Source of the DNA: Thalassoglobus polymorphus | GTDB taxonomy: Bacteria; Planctomycetota; Planctomycetia; Planctomycetales; Planctomycetaceae | Assembly (NCBI RefSeq): GCF_007744255.1 | Contig: NZ_CP036267.1 | Location: 3,948,001-4,012,000 of the forward strand | Direction of reading: 5' to 3' | Length of the DNA: 64,000 bases | Notes under the pieces: generated by a model | Database searches by the model: none | What the model saw: only the letters and a program-made list of their open reading frames with translations | Told to the model about the DNA's origin: nothing | Position numbers and translations under genes: made by a program | Shown here: in pieces, positions 53,101 through 64,000 of the stretch | How positions within the stretch are numbered: the first letter of the stretch is position 1 | Layout of the letters: each line of letters begins with the position of its first letter

Positions 53101-56100
53101 TTTTTCTTCCTCGCTCGTTCAGCCAAGACTCGAAAATAGGCTTCGACGCTTTTTCGGTATTCCTCAGAGACGACTTCAGATTGCCCTTTTGTCAAATCAT
53201 CCGCTGACTGATTTCGAAGCATCCCCCAATTTTTATCTTCCGTCCGATGAACTGCCTGGACACTAAAGTCTGTCATCGGCCCGGTCTCGGAGGGAACATC
53301 TGCTGAATCTATCGTTGAATCAGAGGATGCCAACTGAGACTGTTGCTGCGATTGCGTACGTGTTTTTGCCAGCTGAGCCTGTTGAGTTCGTGCAGCCTGC
53401 GAGATGGAATCGAGAGGCTGCTTGGCTTGCGGATTCGCTCCGTCGGGCGATTCCTTTGAACTCGTACTTGCGAGTTGTCGATCCAGTTCATCAAGAGTTT
53501 GAGCAAGACGCTGCGCTTCAGCCTGTTGCTGCGATGTTGGTTTTGACTGTGTGGGTTCTAATTGTGTCGGTTCTGATTGCGATGCCCCCGAACTTGGAGA
53601 TGTTGCTGACTGTTGATCACTCTGTCCGCCCTGTTGTTCTTCCGCACTTGCTTGGGTGTTCTCGTTGGCGGCGAGGTTTGGTTCGAGAGCTTTTGAAAGT
53701 TGCTCAGCTTGAGCCAAGAGTGACTTTTCAGTTTCGGCAACAGCTTGTTGAGCCTGCAAAGCTGCGCCATTCTGCCCCTGTTCTTTGTTCGCCTCAGTGG
53801 GGTTTGTGGCCTGAGTGGCCTCGGCAGCTTCACGGGACTCTGCCTCACTTTGAGCTTCACCAAGTCGTTGCTGTGCGTCTGTGGATTCTTTTGAGGCAAC
53901 TTGTTGTATCGATTCTGCAAGGGACTGCAGAGGCTCAACGACATTCAAATTCTTCAGTCTCCGTTCATGTCGTGCCGCTCGAGAGACGTCTTCTGCGACT
54001 TTGTTGATATCCTTGGTCAATTCCTGTTGCTGCTGTTCGGACGAGGCAAGCTCTCTTTGGGTCGGTGTCAATTCATTCTGAAATTCTGATGCCTTTGCAA
54101 GCTCATCGCTCTTCCGATTCAATTTCTCAGCGACCTCAAGGGCTTCCTCAGCATAAAGGTCTGCGAGTTGAGTCGCCGGATTTTGAGCATTCAACGGAGG
54201 AAGTTTCTTCCTGTTGATCTCGTCAGAGGCCTTTCGTAACTCTTGAGCAAACTCCGCAGCTTGCTTCTGTACCTGTTTTGCAGCGTCCAGTTTTTTTTGC
54301 TCCGCCAACTTCCGTGCTTGTTCTTGTTTGACCTTGTTCTTCAATCCAGAATCGTCAGGTTTTTTAGCAAGACTTTTCTCAGCTTGTTGAACTTTCTTCT
54401 CGGCATTTTTCACCTGATTTTGTGCGTTCTTCACTGCTTGATCGGTCCGGCGTTTTGCATCGTCTGCTCGTTTCGCAAGATCTTGTGCGGTCCGCTTTTG
54501 TTGATCGTGAAAACGCTGGCGTCGCTGTTCGGAGTCTTTCTTTTGGGCCTCGCGAGATTTCTCGTCAGCGTGAATCTTCTCATCTTTTTTCGCAGCGGTC
54601 TGTTGTTTTGCTTGTTTCAGTGATTCCGTAGCTTCTTGCAGAGAAGACTTTGCTTCCTGTGCGGTCTGTTGCAAATCTTCCAAAAGCTGATCTTCTCTGG
54701 CACTCTTCGTGAGCGTCGCGATCTCGTTGAGTTTCTGTTGGGTCTCTGCCAGTTTCTCCTGAGCTTCGGCAGATTTCCCTTGAGCTGCCGATTGATTTGC
54801 CTGCGCCAGTAACTGCCTGGAAAGTTGCGATGCTTCCGAGCCAACTTGACGGAGTCCCGCTGCGAGTTCTTTCTTTTTCGCCTGGAACTGAGAATCGGAT
54901 CGTTCGTTCGCCTTCTGGATATTTTCATCGTCCCGGGCTGCAAACTCTAAGGCACTTTGGGCTTCGTTGAGCGTCTTTTCTGTGATCTCTGAGAGTGCCT
55001 GCTGCATCACAGGGTTTTGCTGTAACTCTTTTTCGAGTTCTGCGAGCAATGCTTCTGGAGATTGCTGAGCCATTTCTCCAAGCTGCTGTGCGTCTTGATA
55101 TTGCTGATCCATTTGCCGAGCAATTCCCATGTCACGTTCTGCTTGCCGAAGCTGTTCGCGTGAGTCGGCAATGTCGAGACCTTCTTCAAGCTTTCCAAAA
55201 TGTTTGGCAACCAAGTCTAAAGCTTGTGCAGTTTTCTCCTGCTCCTCAGTCGCTCGTGCAAGATCGCTCGCCTGCTTCTCACCTGTTTTCGCAGCCTGTG
55301 CCTGTTCAAGTGCGCGGTTCATTTTTCTCGCGGGCTCTTGAATCATCGCGATACTGTCGTCGGCATCTCGGGCACGCTCGCGTTGTTGCTCATCCAGAAG
55401 ATCCTGCGAGTTCGCATCTTCAATGAGGGCTTGTGTCAAATCATCCAATTGCAGGTTGATCGATTCTTGTAATTGCTGAATCTCGGCGAGTTGCGGTGAC
55501 CTCTCTGAAGCCTCGTTCCCCTCAGCAGCCTCGGCTGCCTGAGTTGTTTTTTCTTCCAGTTCCCGCAGTTGCTGTGCCGATTGCTCCGCCATCTGTGGGA
55601 TTGTCGGCGTGTAGTTTGCAATCACAGCCCGTGCCTGAGCCATGATTGGTTCAAGCTCGACGACAAGAAAATCTACCTCTCGTTGAATCTCTTCAAGTTC
55701 GTGACTGGCTCCGACGATCTTGTCACGATTCCAGCGGCGTTCCTTAATTTTTCTTGCGGCATCACGAACAGAGGGCGACCAACGCATTTGATCGAATCTG
55801 GTCGTGATTTCGGTCGGAACTTTCGCTTCTCGTAAACGTCGACTGGCAATGTCGAACTGCCCGATGAGAACATCCAGTTGACGGGGGTGATCAAAGTAAG
55901 CCAGCGATCGATCCGTTTCCCAACGTTCCCGGTGATGCAACTGAGTCGCCGATTTCTGAACAAGGACCAGTTGATGCCCAGCTTCCAGAATGCGATAGGC
56001 TGGAAAAATTTCAGCCAGATGAGCTGGAACTTCGGAATCGGTCAGCTGACTTTGCTGGGAGATATTGAAGAGAGATGTCACCGCTCGATGAGTAAGACTT

Positions 56101-58757
56101 GAGTCAGCTGCATATTGCGAGTCGGCATCAATCCGAGACTGTGTCAGGTCGCGACAGTCGCGCAACTGGTCCAGACTGTGGCGCAACTTCAGCTCAATCT
56201 CTGCGTCATAACGTTGCGACTCACGGAGGAACTCGTTGCTTTTGTTTGAGTCAGATGAGTCTTGACTCTTCTGAAGCAGTTGAGCCTGCTGGCGTAGCGC
56301 GCTCGCAAGTTGCTCGATCGGGGAATCAAGCTGCCCCGATCGGCTATCGAGATCTCGACGGGCACTGCTCAGTCTCGATGGAAGTCCCCCGTCGAGTTGA
56401 TCGATTCTCTGCCTCGACGCCAGCTGATTGAGCAAGTCTTGAGACGTTTTTTTGAGCTGTTCGAGCTTCTCTTCAGATTCAAGAGCATCTTCAAGCTTGA
56501 GACGCTGCCCCTCAGACCAGTTCAACTGACTCAGCAATCGGGAATCAAGAGAGCTCGAAATTCGCCCGCGATGTTTTCGAATGAGGCGTTCCAACTGTTC
56601 CAATTGATTGAGAACAATTGTTTCCTGTCGAGTGAGTCGCTCCCAGGATTGTGTTGCCCCCTGAACGACAATTTTCTGCTGATGCAGCAAAGCTTCCATG
56701 TCCATTGCGATGGCAACAAGCAAGTTATGCGAAGCCATGTTCTGGTAATGACTCGCGACGACTTTGGCATCATCAGCGATCCGTTCATAAATTCGTTTCA
56801 ACTCGTCGTAATCGCGTTTCAACAATTTGGCGTCAACCGTACTTTCGATAGCCCGCAACAGATAAGCAGGAGAGTTTGTAGACTCGCGATAGATCCTGGA
56901 TAGGAGTCTCCCACTCAATTCAAGGTCGTAGGCGTCCGCTCCAGTCGGCATCATTTTTTCAACAGTCAGAATATCTTCAAGAACTTCGCCAGCAGCGTCT
57001 CGATGCTTTGCCGAGAGATCAAGAAGCAAGGTTCGATCCAGAAGGGCTTGCTGCTCCTCCTGTTCGGGCTGTCGTAATCGTTCAATCGCTTCCAGTGCGG
57101 AGGTTTTTTGCTCAGCGACCAAGGCTGCAAAATCGGCGAGTGAATCATACAGCTCAACTTTTGCCTCCATCAATTCATGGCGTTTGGGGTCGAAATCCTG
57201 CCCTGCGACAATAATGCGCAGCGGAATCGATTCTCCTAAATTTCCTTTGAGGTCAGTAGCAACCAACTTAGTCAGAATCTGATCTCCAGCCTTGAGCTGA
57301 AGTTGCAAAAGATCCCATTGCCATTCAGATGTAACAAGGTGTGTTGAGGCTTCTCGTTCGGTTTGGATTGCTAACGGAATGGATTCCCAATCGCGACCAT
57401 TCACCGAAATCTGCTGCTCCAGACCAACTAACGGTAGATCATCTGCAGCGATTCCTTTCAGAGCGAGAATGTCGTTAGGAGGCAACAGGAGAGTTGTTTC
57501 CTGCTGCTCGACAAATCCGACTTTGGGAATCAAATCTGGAATCGGACGGATTTCATATTTCGGACTAAAAACGTTGTCGAAACCGGTTTCTTTCGAAACG
57601 AGATTCACTTTGTAAATAGCTGTCTCATCGACCGAAACCGTGGCAGACCATTGAAGGTTCTCCCCCCGAGTCGAGGACTCCTCCGGTTCGACTGGCGACA
57701 ACGGAATAACCTTCACTTCGTCCGATTCAGAAAGATCGAGCCGCAGTTCCGCTTTAGAGACAGGTTGATCAACTTCAACGATTAGCTCAACCTGCGTCCC
57801 TTCCAATGCCTGCAAGTCGCCATGAGCTTCATGACTGGTCTCTGGCGGTAACCGTGAATACTCAGGGTATTGAAACGTTTTGTGGAACACATTGACGCGC
57901 GGTCTTGGGCGAGATTCAATTCGATACCTCTGAGTGACGGCATCACCTGCGAAAATCCGATATTCAACCGATTCGTCAGTGACATGGAGATTCGCAGCGA
58001 ACTGCTCATCCGAGGTCCCGCGCATCGGCTGGCGAACAGCACCCTGGCTGGGAGTAACCGTCTCCAGAGTGACTTCATCCACATTGCCTCCAGTTATTTC
58101 AACAACGATCGCAATCGTTTCATCTTCTGCGAGTAACAACGAATGTGGAGTCGGTTCGAGTACATGCACATGGATTCGAGAGACGCGTGCAATGTTCGCT
58201 CCGGGAAGAGCTGCACGTGTGACCAACTGGCGAAACCGCATGTCACCGTTCAGCAGAAGAGTCGCCGCAACAGCAACCAGTACCAACGCAGCGAACAGCC
58301 ATTTGGCAACCAGTTTGACGGGCAACATCTGTGGGACTCGGATCTGCCCCATTTGCCTGGCAACGTTCCCTTGAAGCAGTCCACGAAACATGGGCGAATC
58401 GTGCAGCCCTGCGGGATCGTCTGTCGCCAGTTCCACCGCGGAGAGTAAATTCTCCCGGAGTTCTGGGTCCGTTTGCTCCATTTGCGTGGCGATTTCTTCA
58501 CGCGCGGGGATATGCATTATTCGGCGAAGAGAGGTCATCCAGACAGCGAGAAAGGAGACCGCATAAACGGAAATCCCTAATCCCCAACGAGTTGAATCAC
58601 TCAATAACCAATACCAGTCGATAAAGGCGACGACCGATACACAGGCGAGAAAGGAGACGATCCCAACGCTGAGGCCGCGCGAAAGGATGAGCCAGAACCG
58701 GCGACGGCGAAACTGATCCAGTTTCCGGGAAACAATTGGATCGAGACCAACACTCAT
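53097..58757 (-). CDS. Very large coiled-coil membrane protein, DUF4175-like
   Basis: The 1886-residue protein has two membrane segments near the N-terminus (about 24-45 and 58-78) and a third at about 150-170. A beta-rich region of Ig-like modules follows to about residue 620. The next 1200 residues are almost entirely coiled coil and are rich in Gln, Ala, Glu and Lys (for example [20 protein letters not shown]). N-terminal wording such as [20 protein letters not shown] parallels FPELDSMLLAALRQS of the protein at 18950-22657, so the two are paralogues. It is preceded by a VWA protein gene (179 bp gap) and overlaps the squalene-repeat gene by 4 bp. By its layout it could span the periplasm, but function is unknown. 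Confidence 0.78.
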   Translation of the reverse strand: MSVGLDPIVSRKLDQFRRRRFWLILSRGLSVGIVSFLACVSVVAFIDWYWLLSDSTRWGLGISVYAVSFLAVWMTSLRRIMHIPAREEIATQMEQTDPELRENLLSAVELATDDPAGLHDSPMFRGLLQGNVARQMGQIRVPQMLPVKLVAKWLFAALVLVAVAATLLLNGDMRFRQLVTRAALPGANIARVSRIHVHVLEPTPHSLLLAEDETIAIVVEITGGNVDEVTLETVTPSQGAVRQPMRGTSDEQFAANLHVTDESVEYRIFAGDAVTQRYRIESRPRPRVNVFHKTFQYPEYSRLPPETSHEAHGDLQALEGTQVELIVEVDQPVSKAELRLDLSESDEVKVIPLSPVEPEESSTRGENLQWSATVSVDETAIYKVNLVSKETGFDNVFSPKYEIRPIPDLIPKVGFVEQQETTLLLPPNDILALKGIAADDLPLVGLEQQISVNGRDWESIPLAIQTEREASTHLVTSEWQWDLLQLQLKAGDQILTKLVATDLKGNLGESIPLRIIVAGQDFDPKRHELMEAKVELYDSLADFAALVAEQKTSALEAIERLRQPEQEEQQALLDRTLLLDLSAKHRDAAGEVLEDILTVEKMMPTGADAYDLELSGRLLSRIYRESTNSPAYLLRAIESTVDAKLLKRDYDELKRIYERIADDAKVVASHYQNMASHNLLVAIAMDMEALLHQQKIVVQGATQSWERLTRQETIVLNQLEQLERLIRKHRGRISSSLDSRLLSQLNWSEGQRLKLEDALESEEKLEQLKKTSQDLLNQLASRQRIDQLDGGLPSRLSSARRDLDSRSGQLDSPIEQLASALRQQAQLLQKSQDSSDSNKSNEFLRESQRYDAEIELKLRHSLDQLRDCRDLTQSRIDADSQYAADSSLTHRAVTSLFNISQQSQLTDSEVPAHLAEIFPAYRILEAGHQLVLVQKSATQLHHRERWETDRSLAYFDHPRQLDVLIGQFDIASRRLREAKVPTEITTRFDQMRWSPSVRDAARKIKERRWNRDKIVGASHELEEIQREVDFLVVELEPIMAQARAVIANYTPTIPQMAEQSAQQLRELEEKTTQAAEAAEGNEASERSPQLAEIQQLQESINLQLDDLTQALIEDANSQDLLDEQQRERARDADDSIAMIQEPARKMNRALEQAQAAKTGEKQASDLARATEEQEKTAQALDLVAKHFGKLEEGLDIADSREQLRQAERDMGIARQMDQQYQDAQQLGEMAQQSPEALLAELEKELQQNPVMQQALSEITEKTLNEAQSALEFAARDDENIQKANERSDSQFQAKKKELAAGLRQVGSEASQLSRQLLAQANQSAAQGKSAEAQEKLAETQQKLNEIATLTKSAREDQLLEDLQQTAQEAKSSLQEATESLKQAKQQTAAKKDEKIHADEKSREAQKKDSEQRRQRFHDQQKRTAQDLAKRADDAKRRTDQAVKNAQNQVKNAEKKVQQAEKSLAKKPDDSGLKNKVKQEQARKLAEQKKLDAAKQVQKQAAEFAQELRKASDEINRKKLPPLNAQNPATQLADLYAEEALEVAEKLNRKSDELAKASEFQNELTPTQRELASSEQQQQELTKDINKVAEDVSRAARHERRLKNLNVVEPLQSLAESIQQVASKESTDAQQRLGEAQSEAESREAAEATQATNPTEANKEQGQNGAALQAQQAVAETEKSLLAQAEQLSKALEPNLAANENTQASAEEQQGGQSDQQSATSPSSGASQSEPTQLEPTQSKPTSQQQAEAQRLAQTLDELDRQLASTSSKESPDGANPQAKQPLDSISQAARTQQAQLAKTRTQSQQQSQLASSDSTIDSADVPSETGPMTDFSVQAVHRTEDKNWGMLRNQSADDLTKGQSEVVSEEYRKSVEAYFRVLAERARKKK

Positions 58758-58936
58758 GGGAAAATTCCAGATACGCGTTCGACGGGAATCAGAGTTGTCC
58801 GACTATAACATATTTGACTTGAGCGTATTTAATGCTCATCGTCTTCGTGAAGTTCACTCTCTCGGGGCGTTCAGTGCTTCCCTGACAGAACCGTTTATCG
58901 CGTGGCTGGAAACACAGAGCTATCCTCGAACAGTCA

Positions 58937-61717
58937 TCACAATAAACCAGCACGTTTTCGCATACCCCATTCTATCGTGAGTAGCAGGATCATTGCAGCA
59001 AACCACCAGTAACTTTGCCAGATCAATGTTTCAGATTCGAGTATTCGCCCATCGCTGAATGGACGTAATAACTCTGGGAGACGGCCAACGTCTTCTTCGC
59101 GGAGCATCACCCCTGCGGAAGCTGCCGACATCTGGGAGAGCAATTCCTCGTTCGCATTCGTGGCTGCCATCTCGCCTGATTCGAGCCCTTCAACAATGAA
59201 CTCACCTCGTGCTTTGAGTGCAGAATCACTCATCCCTGATGCCCGAATCGAAACAGTGTATTCACCAGTAGAGAGCGTTTGCGAACGACCACGATAGACT
59301 CCGGGAATATCCGGATCGGCCTCAAGTGCTACAGTGGAATCAATTTTTCCGTTCTTCCAGAACAGAGCATCCGCCGTCGATCCGACAGCAGGTTTTCCAT
59401 CGACTCCACGAAGACGGATACGGACATCAACACTCTCACCGAAGTCGTAACTGACCGGTCCGGTATCGATTGAAACAAACTCATCACTGACGGCATACGG
59501 GCGCGGCATCACGTAGGTCGCCAGTTGATTCCAGATTCGCTGATGCCAAAGATCCGCAGACTTGTATCTCCAGCGCCAGGTTTCATCAAAAGCGAAATAC
59601 AAAATTCGCCCCGCCCCATAGTTGCGAGTCACAATTGCTGCTTCTGTTTGCGCACCGACTTTCGCTTCGACGAGGACTTCCGCACCTGGAAGAGCAGTGA
59701 CTGGGATCAGAGTGTGAGGCGGCGGAAGTTCCGTCCAGAATTTTCGGTTCTGGAAATCATCAGCTGCGAGTCTGAGTGAACTTTCCGCTGCACCACGTTC
59801 AGTCAGTTCTAATGACTGCGGCAGCATTGAAGTTGCGTCCGGCTTCCATTCGACTGGTACTAAGCTCCCTAAACTGGTTTCTAAAAGTTCACGAAGCTTC
59901 CCTCGCTGCCCATCTATCAGAACCATCCCGCCCCCGCGGATTTCAACAAACTCCCTGAGCCAGTCAAATTCATACGACTCAAATAACGCTGGGGGAATTT
60001 CGCCAAGAATGATCAGATCGAATTCAAAGAGTGCTTCCCGACTGGTAGGGAACTGGTCGGTTCGATCGCCTCGTGGAAGGGTTTGTTCGTCCGTTCCCGG
60101 ACCCGCGATTACTGTGGTGACATCCCATTGTTCGTCTCGATCAAATACGTTTCTCAGGTAGCGTGTCTCCCATCGCGAACGACCATCCAGAATCAGTAAT
60201 TTGTAACTCTGCTTGATGGCTGCCAGTCGAAAGCTTCGCTGATTATTTTTCGTTTCAGCTTCCTCTGCCAACGGGATAATCACCGCCTGCAAGTTCAAGG
60301 GGATCGAGTGCCTCACGACAGAGGAGTCAAGACTATCGTCGAGCTGATCAACCAGCTCGTTGATTGCAAAATCAAATTCGACTCTCCGTTCCGGCATGTT
60401 TTGCGAAACTAATTCTTTTTGCCAGAGAACATCATCACCATTTCGAATCTGAACGACAAAAGGGAGACTCTCGGTTATTGAGTCCCGGAGGATGACGGCT
60501 CCCCGAACTTGATCTGACTTGAAGACCAGTTCCGGATATTCCACTCCAACAACTGCCAGATCTTCAGCTTGCTCCGCCGCACCAAAGGAGACACAGAAAT
60601 ACTTGACGCCCTGTCCGCCCAGAATCTTCGCAGTTTGTACAGGGGATGGACCGGAATTGTGTTGGCCGTCTGTCAACAAAACGACTGCTGTCTGTTTTTG
60701 AACTGGTGCATCACCTGCGGAATCTGAAGTCCCCACAGTTTTTTGCACAGTTCTTTGCGATGTCAAAATCGCTGAACTCAAATCGGTGAGGTGTCCCTGA
60801 GGTTCAGCCCGGTTCAGCGCCGATTCAAATTCATCGATTTCGATCGACCTCGCCTCTGCACCATGCATCATAAGCAGTTCGACTTCGTGTTCTTCCCGGA
60901 GTGCCATAACCGTTTCCGCATTAGATTCAGTGAGCGCAACTTCCGCTCTTCGCAAGCGGGTTGATTCATCAAACATAGCGATGGCAGAACGATAAGAGTC
61001 GTCCCCGGCATTCAATTTCTGTTCGAGATCATCATCAAAACTCTTCTTGATTGCTTCCTCAATCGACACTATTTCACGAAGAAAACCTTGAGTCACCTGA
61101 AGCCGCTGCTCGGGACTTTCCTGCTCATAAGTCACAGAAGCGAATTGAGTCTCTAGATTCTTCCACTCTGCTTGATTGAACGCATTGGGGAACGATTCCC
61201 GGAGTTGTGTCACTTCTTCTTGAAAACTGCGAGCGGCCTTCTTCACTGTTTCGTTGGTGACACTTGAAGTCTTGTCCGGAGCGCTTTCAGCACTCGCCTC
61301 AGCTTCTCGCAGTCTCTGTTCAAACGCCAAACGAGCTTGTGCGAGCCCTTCAGCAAGATCAAGCTTCTCTGTCTTGATCTCTTCCGCGTTCAACCAACCG
61401 AGTTCATTGGCGATTTGTAATTTTCGTATCGTCGGCATGTGCTGGTCGAGCATCGTCATGCTCTCGGAGAGATCGACATAAATCTTCACGCGTCCCGGTT
61501 CACCGATCGTTTTACGATGGTGAAGAACCGGCCCAGTCAGAATCATGATGCCAAGGAAAAACGCAGAGGCTCGCAACAACGGGAGCAACCACTTCAGCCG
61601 CTGCGGTAAATTGAAACTTTCTCGTCGATAGTACCGCCATGAAAGCACTCCGACGACAAGAGAAAGAACAAGCCCCAACCAAAGCGGGACATCACCAATG
61701 AAGCGTATGCTCGTCAT
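58937..61717 (-). CDS. Membrane protein with VWA domain and GATase-like region
   Basis: The 926-residue protein has two N-terminal membrane segments (about 12-29 and 43-62), then a von Willebrand A-like domain starting RVKIYVDLSESMTMLD, with the metal-site DxSxS at 82-86. The domain is interrupted by a charged helical insertion of about 200 residues. It resumes at VVLLTDGQHNSGPSPVQTA. A later region includes LLILDGRSRWETRYLRNVF and LIILGEIPPALFESYEFDWL, which resembles the glutamine amidotransferase-like fold of related proteins. A C-terminal membrane segment (about 905-920) ends the protein. It overlaps the upstream BatA-like gene by 4 bp. The VWA probably faces the periplasm. The family is thought to act with MoxR ATPases, though no moxR gene is in view. 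Confidence 0.85.
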   Translation of the reverse strand: MTSIRFIGDVPLWLGLVLSLVVGVLSWRYYRRESFNLPQRLKWLLPLLRASAFFLGIMILTGPVLHHRKTIGEPGRVKIYVDLSESMTMLDQHMPTIRKLQIANELGWLNAEEIKTEKLDLAEGLAQARLAFEQRLREAEASAESAPDKTSSVTNETVKKAARSFQEEVTQLRESFPNAFNQAEWKNLETQFASVTYEQESPEQRLQVTQGFLREIVSIEEAIKKSFDDDLEQKLNAGDDSYRSAIAMFDESTRLRRAEVALTESNAETVMALREEHEVELLMMHGAEARSIEIDEFESALNRAEPQGHLTDLSSAILTSQRTVQKTVGTSDSAGDAPVQKQTAVVLLTDGQHNSGPSPVQTAKILGGQGVKYFCVSFGAAEQAEDLAVVGVEYPELVFKSDQVRGAVILRDSITESLPFVVQIRNGDDVLWQKELVSQNMPERRVEFDFAINELVDQLDDSLDSSVVRHSIPLNLQAVIIPLAEEAETKNNQRSFRLAAIKQSYKLLILDGRSRWETRYLRNVFDRDEQWDVTTVIAGPGTDEQTLPRGDRTDQFPTSREALFEFDLIILGEIPPALFESYEFDWLREFVEIRGGGMVLIDGQRGKLRELLETSLGSLVPVEWKPDATSMLPQSLELTERGAAESSLRLAADDFQNRKFWTELPPPHTLIPVTALPGAEVLVEAKVGAQTEAAIVTRNYGAGRILYFAFDETWRWRYKSADLWHQRIWNQLATYVMPRPYAVSDEFVSIDTGPVSYDFGESVDVRIRLRGVDGKPAVGSTADALFWKNGKIDSTVALEADPDIPGVYRGRSQTLSTGEYTVSIRASGMSDSALKARGEFIVEGLESGEMAATNANEELLSQMSAASAGVMLREEDVGRLPELLRPFSDGRILESETLIWQSYWWFAAMILLLTIEWGMRKRAGLL

Positions 61718-63873
61718 GCTCGGACCCTCGCAAATCGCTGTTGGAGGATCAGTTCCAGGAAGAGAAGCCCCAAGAGGGCTGCCAAAGCAATTTTCCAGAC
61801 TTCTCGTCCGTGACGCCGTAAACGATCAAGTTTCAGATACTGTTCTGGAGACTCCAAAACCGTTGCGGACAACTCGTCGGCCAACGCTGCGAGTTCCTTT
61901 TCATCGAACAAATCCAGCGACGACTCTGCTCGCGAAGTCTCCGCCACGAAGTGAATCGCTTCAGTCGATGGAAGCGACATCGTATACAGTCCGGGTCGCT
62001 GCGTTTCTTCGTACCTCGCAAGTTGAGCGGTTCCTTCAGTCACAGTTTTGACAGATCGCTGAAGGCCATCCGGGGTCACAACTGAAACGGTCACCTGATC
62101 GCTCAGATCAGGTATGAGAGCAACGGCTGAGTCTCCAGTTTGAATGTTTCTGGGTGGAGAAATTCGCGAGGCCATCGTGGTAATCAACTGCTGCATCATC
62201 GGGACATAAACCGGTCGGAGCGGAAAGTCGGACCAGTCCGCATCGCACGCGGTCGCCATTTGCACAACCACGCCTTCCCCATAATTCTTTTCCACCAGCA
62301 GCGGATCTCCACTGTCCAGCATGGCCAATGTCACAATTTCCGAGGCCTCCGATGGAACAGCCAGTTGATACCAGCGCCGAATCGTGGCGCTCGAAAGATC
62401 GCCATTGGAAGGGTCGTTGAAAAACTCCAATGCAACGTGATCGAATCGCTGGGAGAGGACCGCAGTACTCGAACTCTTTTCACCAACTTCACCGAGTAGC
62501 GGCCCGAATGAAACTGGTAGCAGTCCTTGTCCATCAAGAAACATTTTCTCTCGATACCAATTGAGATCGAGCTGATCTCCGCCACAAACAAGAACGGCGC
62601 CGCCATCTTTGACGTACGTTTCCAAAAGCTTCAGTTGCCCATCGCTCAATTTAGAAACGTTTGCCAGAACAACGACACGCGATTTCTTCAAACGTTCTTC
62701 GTCCAGCTCTTTCACTTGAATGGTTTCAGTTTCAACGAGATCGAGAAGTTGGACACGACCAAAGGTGAGTGGAGTCAATGCGACGGAAAGATAGTCGGTC
62801 TCTCCTTGCAAGGGTTGCGAACTGGGAGCCCCGTCAACCAGTAAAACTTTGATGTTCTCCCAAACCGTCACTGCGGCAGCAAAACGATTATCAGCTTGTA
62901 ACGGATCATCTGTCACAGCCTCGACTTCAACGACATGCGAACCGGGCGTTTTAAACTCTCCCGGAAATAACACCTGTGTTTCTGCACTGGGCGCCAATTG
63001 GAGTTGTGTCACCGAGTCCTCAACGCCATCAATGCGGAAGATCACGCGAACATTCTCGACATTGCTCGGACCGTGGTTTCGCAGATTCGCACGGAGATCC
63101 AATCGTTGTCCGACTCCGAGAGCACGCCGAGGAAAACTGAGTGAGTCAACCGAAATGTTTTCCTGAACTGGCTTGCCGAGTTGCATCAGCGAAAGCTCAG
63201 GGACAATTTCGAGACTTTCGAACTGGCGTCGGATTGCCTGAAGTGTATCTTTGTGAATGACCTCCCAGTCATGGTTTTGAAAGTCACTCAGAATGATACA
63301 CTCGCGTCTTGCATGCGACATTCCAGCGAGAACAACAAGTGCCTCATCAACAGCAGCCTGCATGTCGCTGGCTCCCATTCCCCCTTCGATCCGGCTCAGC
63401 TTCTGAATGACGACATCCGAATCGAACACCGGCTCATCAAAGAGACGAGTTGGAATTCCCCCGGTGAGAATGACGGCAATCTCCGAACCGCGACTTGTTT
63501 CGCCGATCAACCTGGTCGCCGCTTCCACAGCCTTTTCAAAGCGAGTCCCGGTCTCTGAGTTTGTCTCCATTGAATAGCTGTTGTCCAAGAGAATGACGAT
63601 TGAGACCGGTGATTCTCCCTCGAGCCCCTGCGTTCCGGTCAATACTGGTCGAGCCAGACAAAACGCCAGCAGCAACGGGATGGAACACCGAACGAGCAGT
63701 AGAATGAGTTGATCCAACCGAAACCGTTTATGGTTCACTCGAATGACTGACTCAAGCAGATGCATCGCCCCCCATTCGACCGTCCGGAACCGATTTCGAT
63801 TCAGGATGTGAATGACGAGTGGGATCAAAGATGCTGCCGCTCCCCAGAGAAGAGCTTGATTCATGAACGTCAC
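61714..63873 (-). CDS. BatA-like membrane protein with VWA domain
   Basis: The 719-residue protein starts with the BatA N-terminal module: a membrane segment (6-22), [19 protein letters not shown] (22-40), and a second segment (56-75). The VWA domain follows, starting [19 protein letters not shown] with DxSxS at 97-101, and continues through [16 protein letters not shown]. Then come beta-rich modules (for example [15 protein letters not shown]) and a segment [13 protein letters not shown] resembling the GATase-like fold. A C-terminal membrane segment lies at about 695-712. The start is GTG at 63873, whose GTGA overlaps the TGA stop of the upstream DUF58 gene. BatA and DUF58 proteins of other bacteria belong to the MoxR stress/assembly systems. 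Role here is by analogy. Confidence 0.88.
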   Translation of the reverse strand: MTFMNQALLWGAAASLIPLVIHILNRNRFRTVEWGAMHLLESVIRVNHKRFRLDQLILLLVRCSIPLLLAFCLARPVLTGTQGLEGESPVSIVILLDNSYSMETNSETGTRFEKAVEAATRLIGETSRGSEIAVILTGGIPTRLFDEPVFDSDVVIQKLSRIEGGMGASDMQAAVDEALVVLAGMSHARRECIILSDFQNHDWEVIHKDTLQAIRRQFESLEIVPELSLMQLGKPVQENISVDSLSFPRRALGVGQRLDLRANLRNHGPSNVENVRVIFRIDGVEDSVTQLQLAPSAETQVLFPGEFKTPGSHVVEVEAVTDDPLQADNRFAAAVTVWENIKVLLVDGAPSSQPLQGETDYLSVALTPLTFGRVQLLDLVETETIQVKELDEERLKKSRVVVLANVSKLSDGQLKLLETYVKDGGAVLVCGGDQLDLNWYREKMFLDGQGLLPVSFGPLLGEVGEKSSSTAVLSQRFDHVALEFFNDPSNGDLSSATIRRWYQLAVPSEASEIVTLAMLDSGDPLLVEKNYGEGVVVQMATACDADWSDFPLRPVYVPMMQQLITTMASRISPPRNIQTGDSAVALIPDLSDQVTVSVVTPDGLQRSVKTVTEGTAQLARYEETQRPGLYTMSLPSTEAIHFVAETSRAESSLDLFDEKELAALADELSATVLESPEQYLKLDRLRRHGREVWKIALAALLGLLFLELILQQRFARVRA

Positions 63874-64000
63874 TTGGCTCTTCTCCTTAAAGCCAAATAC
63901 GCTGCCAGTGAATCGGCAAACGGCTGATCAGTTGTCATAGGGACCAAACTGATCCGATGGCGGTTACATCCGTTCGCCAGCTGTTCTCGGAATTGATTCA
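63870..64000 (-). CDS. DUF58 protein (3' part only)
   Basis: Only the last 43 codons before the stop at 63870-63872 lie in the window. The reading is [20 protein letters not shown] followed by [20 protein letters not shown] and AK. The ending, with a (D/T)xPFxxSLxxYLxxR(R/K) helix, is the usual end of DUF58 proteins, which pair with MoxR ATPases. The TGA overlaps the GTG start of the BatA-like gene (GTGA), confirming an operon. The rest lies to the right of the window. Confidence 0.8.
   Translation of the reverse strand, partial: NQFREQLANGCNRHRISLVPMTTDQPFADSLAAYLALRRRAK

Overview
The window looks like a chromosome segment of a planctomycete (class Planctomycetia, near 50% GC by eye). This rests on gene families typical of that group: DUF1501 proteins and a Planctomycete-cytochrome/DUF1549/DUF1553 protein, a secreted sulfatase, a cysteine-rich YTV-type repeat protein, FHA and WD40 proteins, ECF sigma factors, large DUF4175-like coiled-coil proteins and a DUF58/BatA/VWA operon. 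Genus cannot be fixed from sequence alone. No prophage, CRISPR array or intact insertion sequence was seen.

Layout. 1-4.9 kb: start of a sigma factor gene, queF (queuosine pathway), an ECF sigma factor with a probable anti-sigma factor, and a Ser/Thr kinase. 4.9-6 kb is gene-free with small stem-loops. 6-8.4 kb: a sulfatase facing an FHA protein. 8.7-17.4 kb: a type IV pilus/type II secretion-like block on the plus strand, with a PilT-like ATPase, a PilB/GspE ATPase that unusually carries membrane segments, and a 983-residue secretin-like protein made of NolW-type modules without a visible channel domain. A small L7/L12-C-like protein gene and menC lie between them. 17.5-22.7 kb (minus): a DUF1501 protein and a 1235-residue coiled-coil membrane protein. 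23.5-32 kb: YTV protein, LssY_C protein, a three-gene minus-strand operon (secreted propeller, DUF2007/zinc-ribbon, membrane protein), WD40 protein and sat (ATP sulfurylase). 32.2-43.9 kb: membrane protein plus asnB, a DUF4159 protein, an SGNH-like protein with altered catalytic positions, a Tat-type sugar isomerase-like protein, and a PSCyt1/DUF1549/DUF1553-DUF1501 pair.

43.9-51.2 kb holds the most interesting locus: a 1979-residue protein with an N-terminal pseudokinase, AAA ATPase, TPR-like helices, GAF, histidine kinase and receiver domains. It is transcribed divergently from a methyltransferase carrying the RGYPGDY motif of the PhcB (3-hydroxypalmitate methyl ester synthase) family. A perfect 9-bp-arm palindrome lies between them. 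This resembles a signal-synthase/sensor-kinase pair; the signalling role is inference. A tRNA-Lys gene with its own terminator follows.

52-64 kb (minus) is one long unit: DUF58 protein (partial), BatA-like VWA protein, a second VWA membrane protein, an 1886-residue coiled-coil membrane protein and a squalene-cyclase-repeat protein, mostly joined by 4-bp overlaps.

Non-coding structure: four copies of an approximately 82-bp inverted-repeat element (3.6, 14.2, 23.1 and 38.7 kb), several GAAA-tetraloop hairpins 100-215 bp upstream of start codons, and clear Rho-independent terminators after the YTV gene, sat, the methyltransferase gene and tRNA-Lys.
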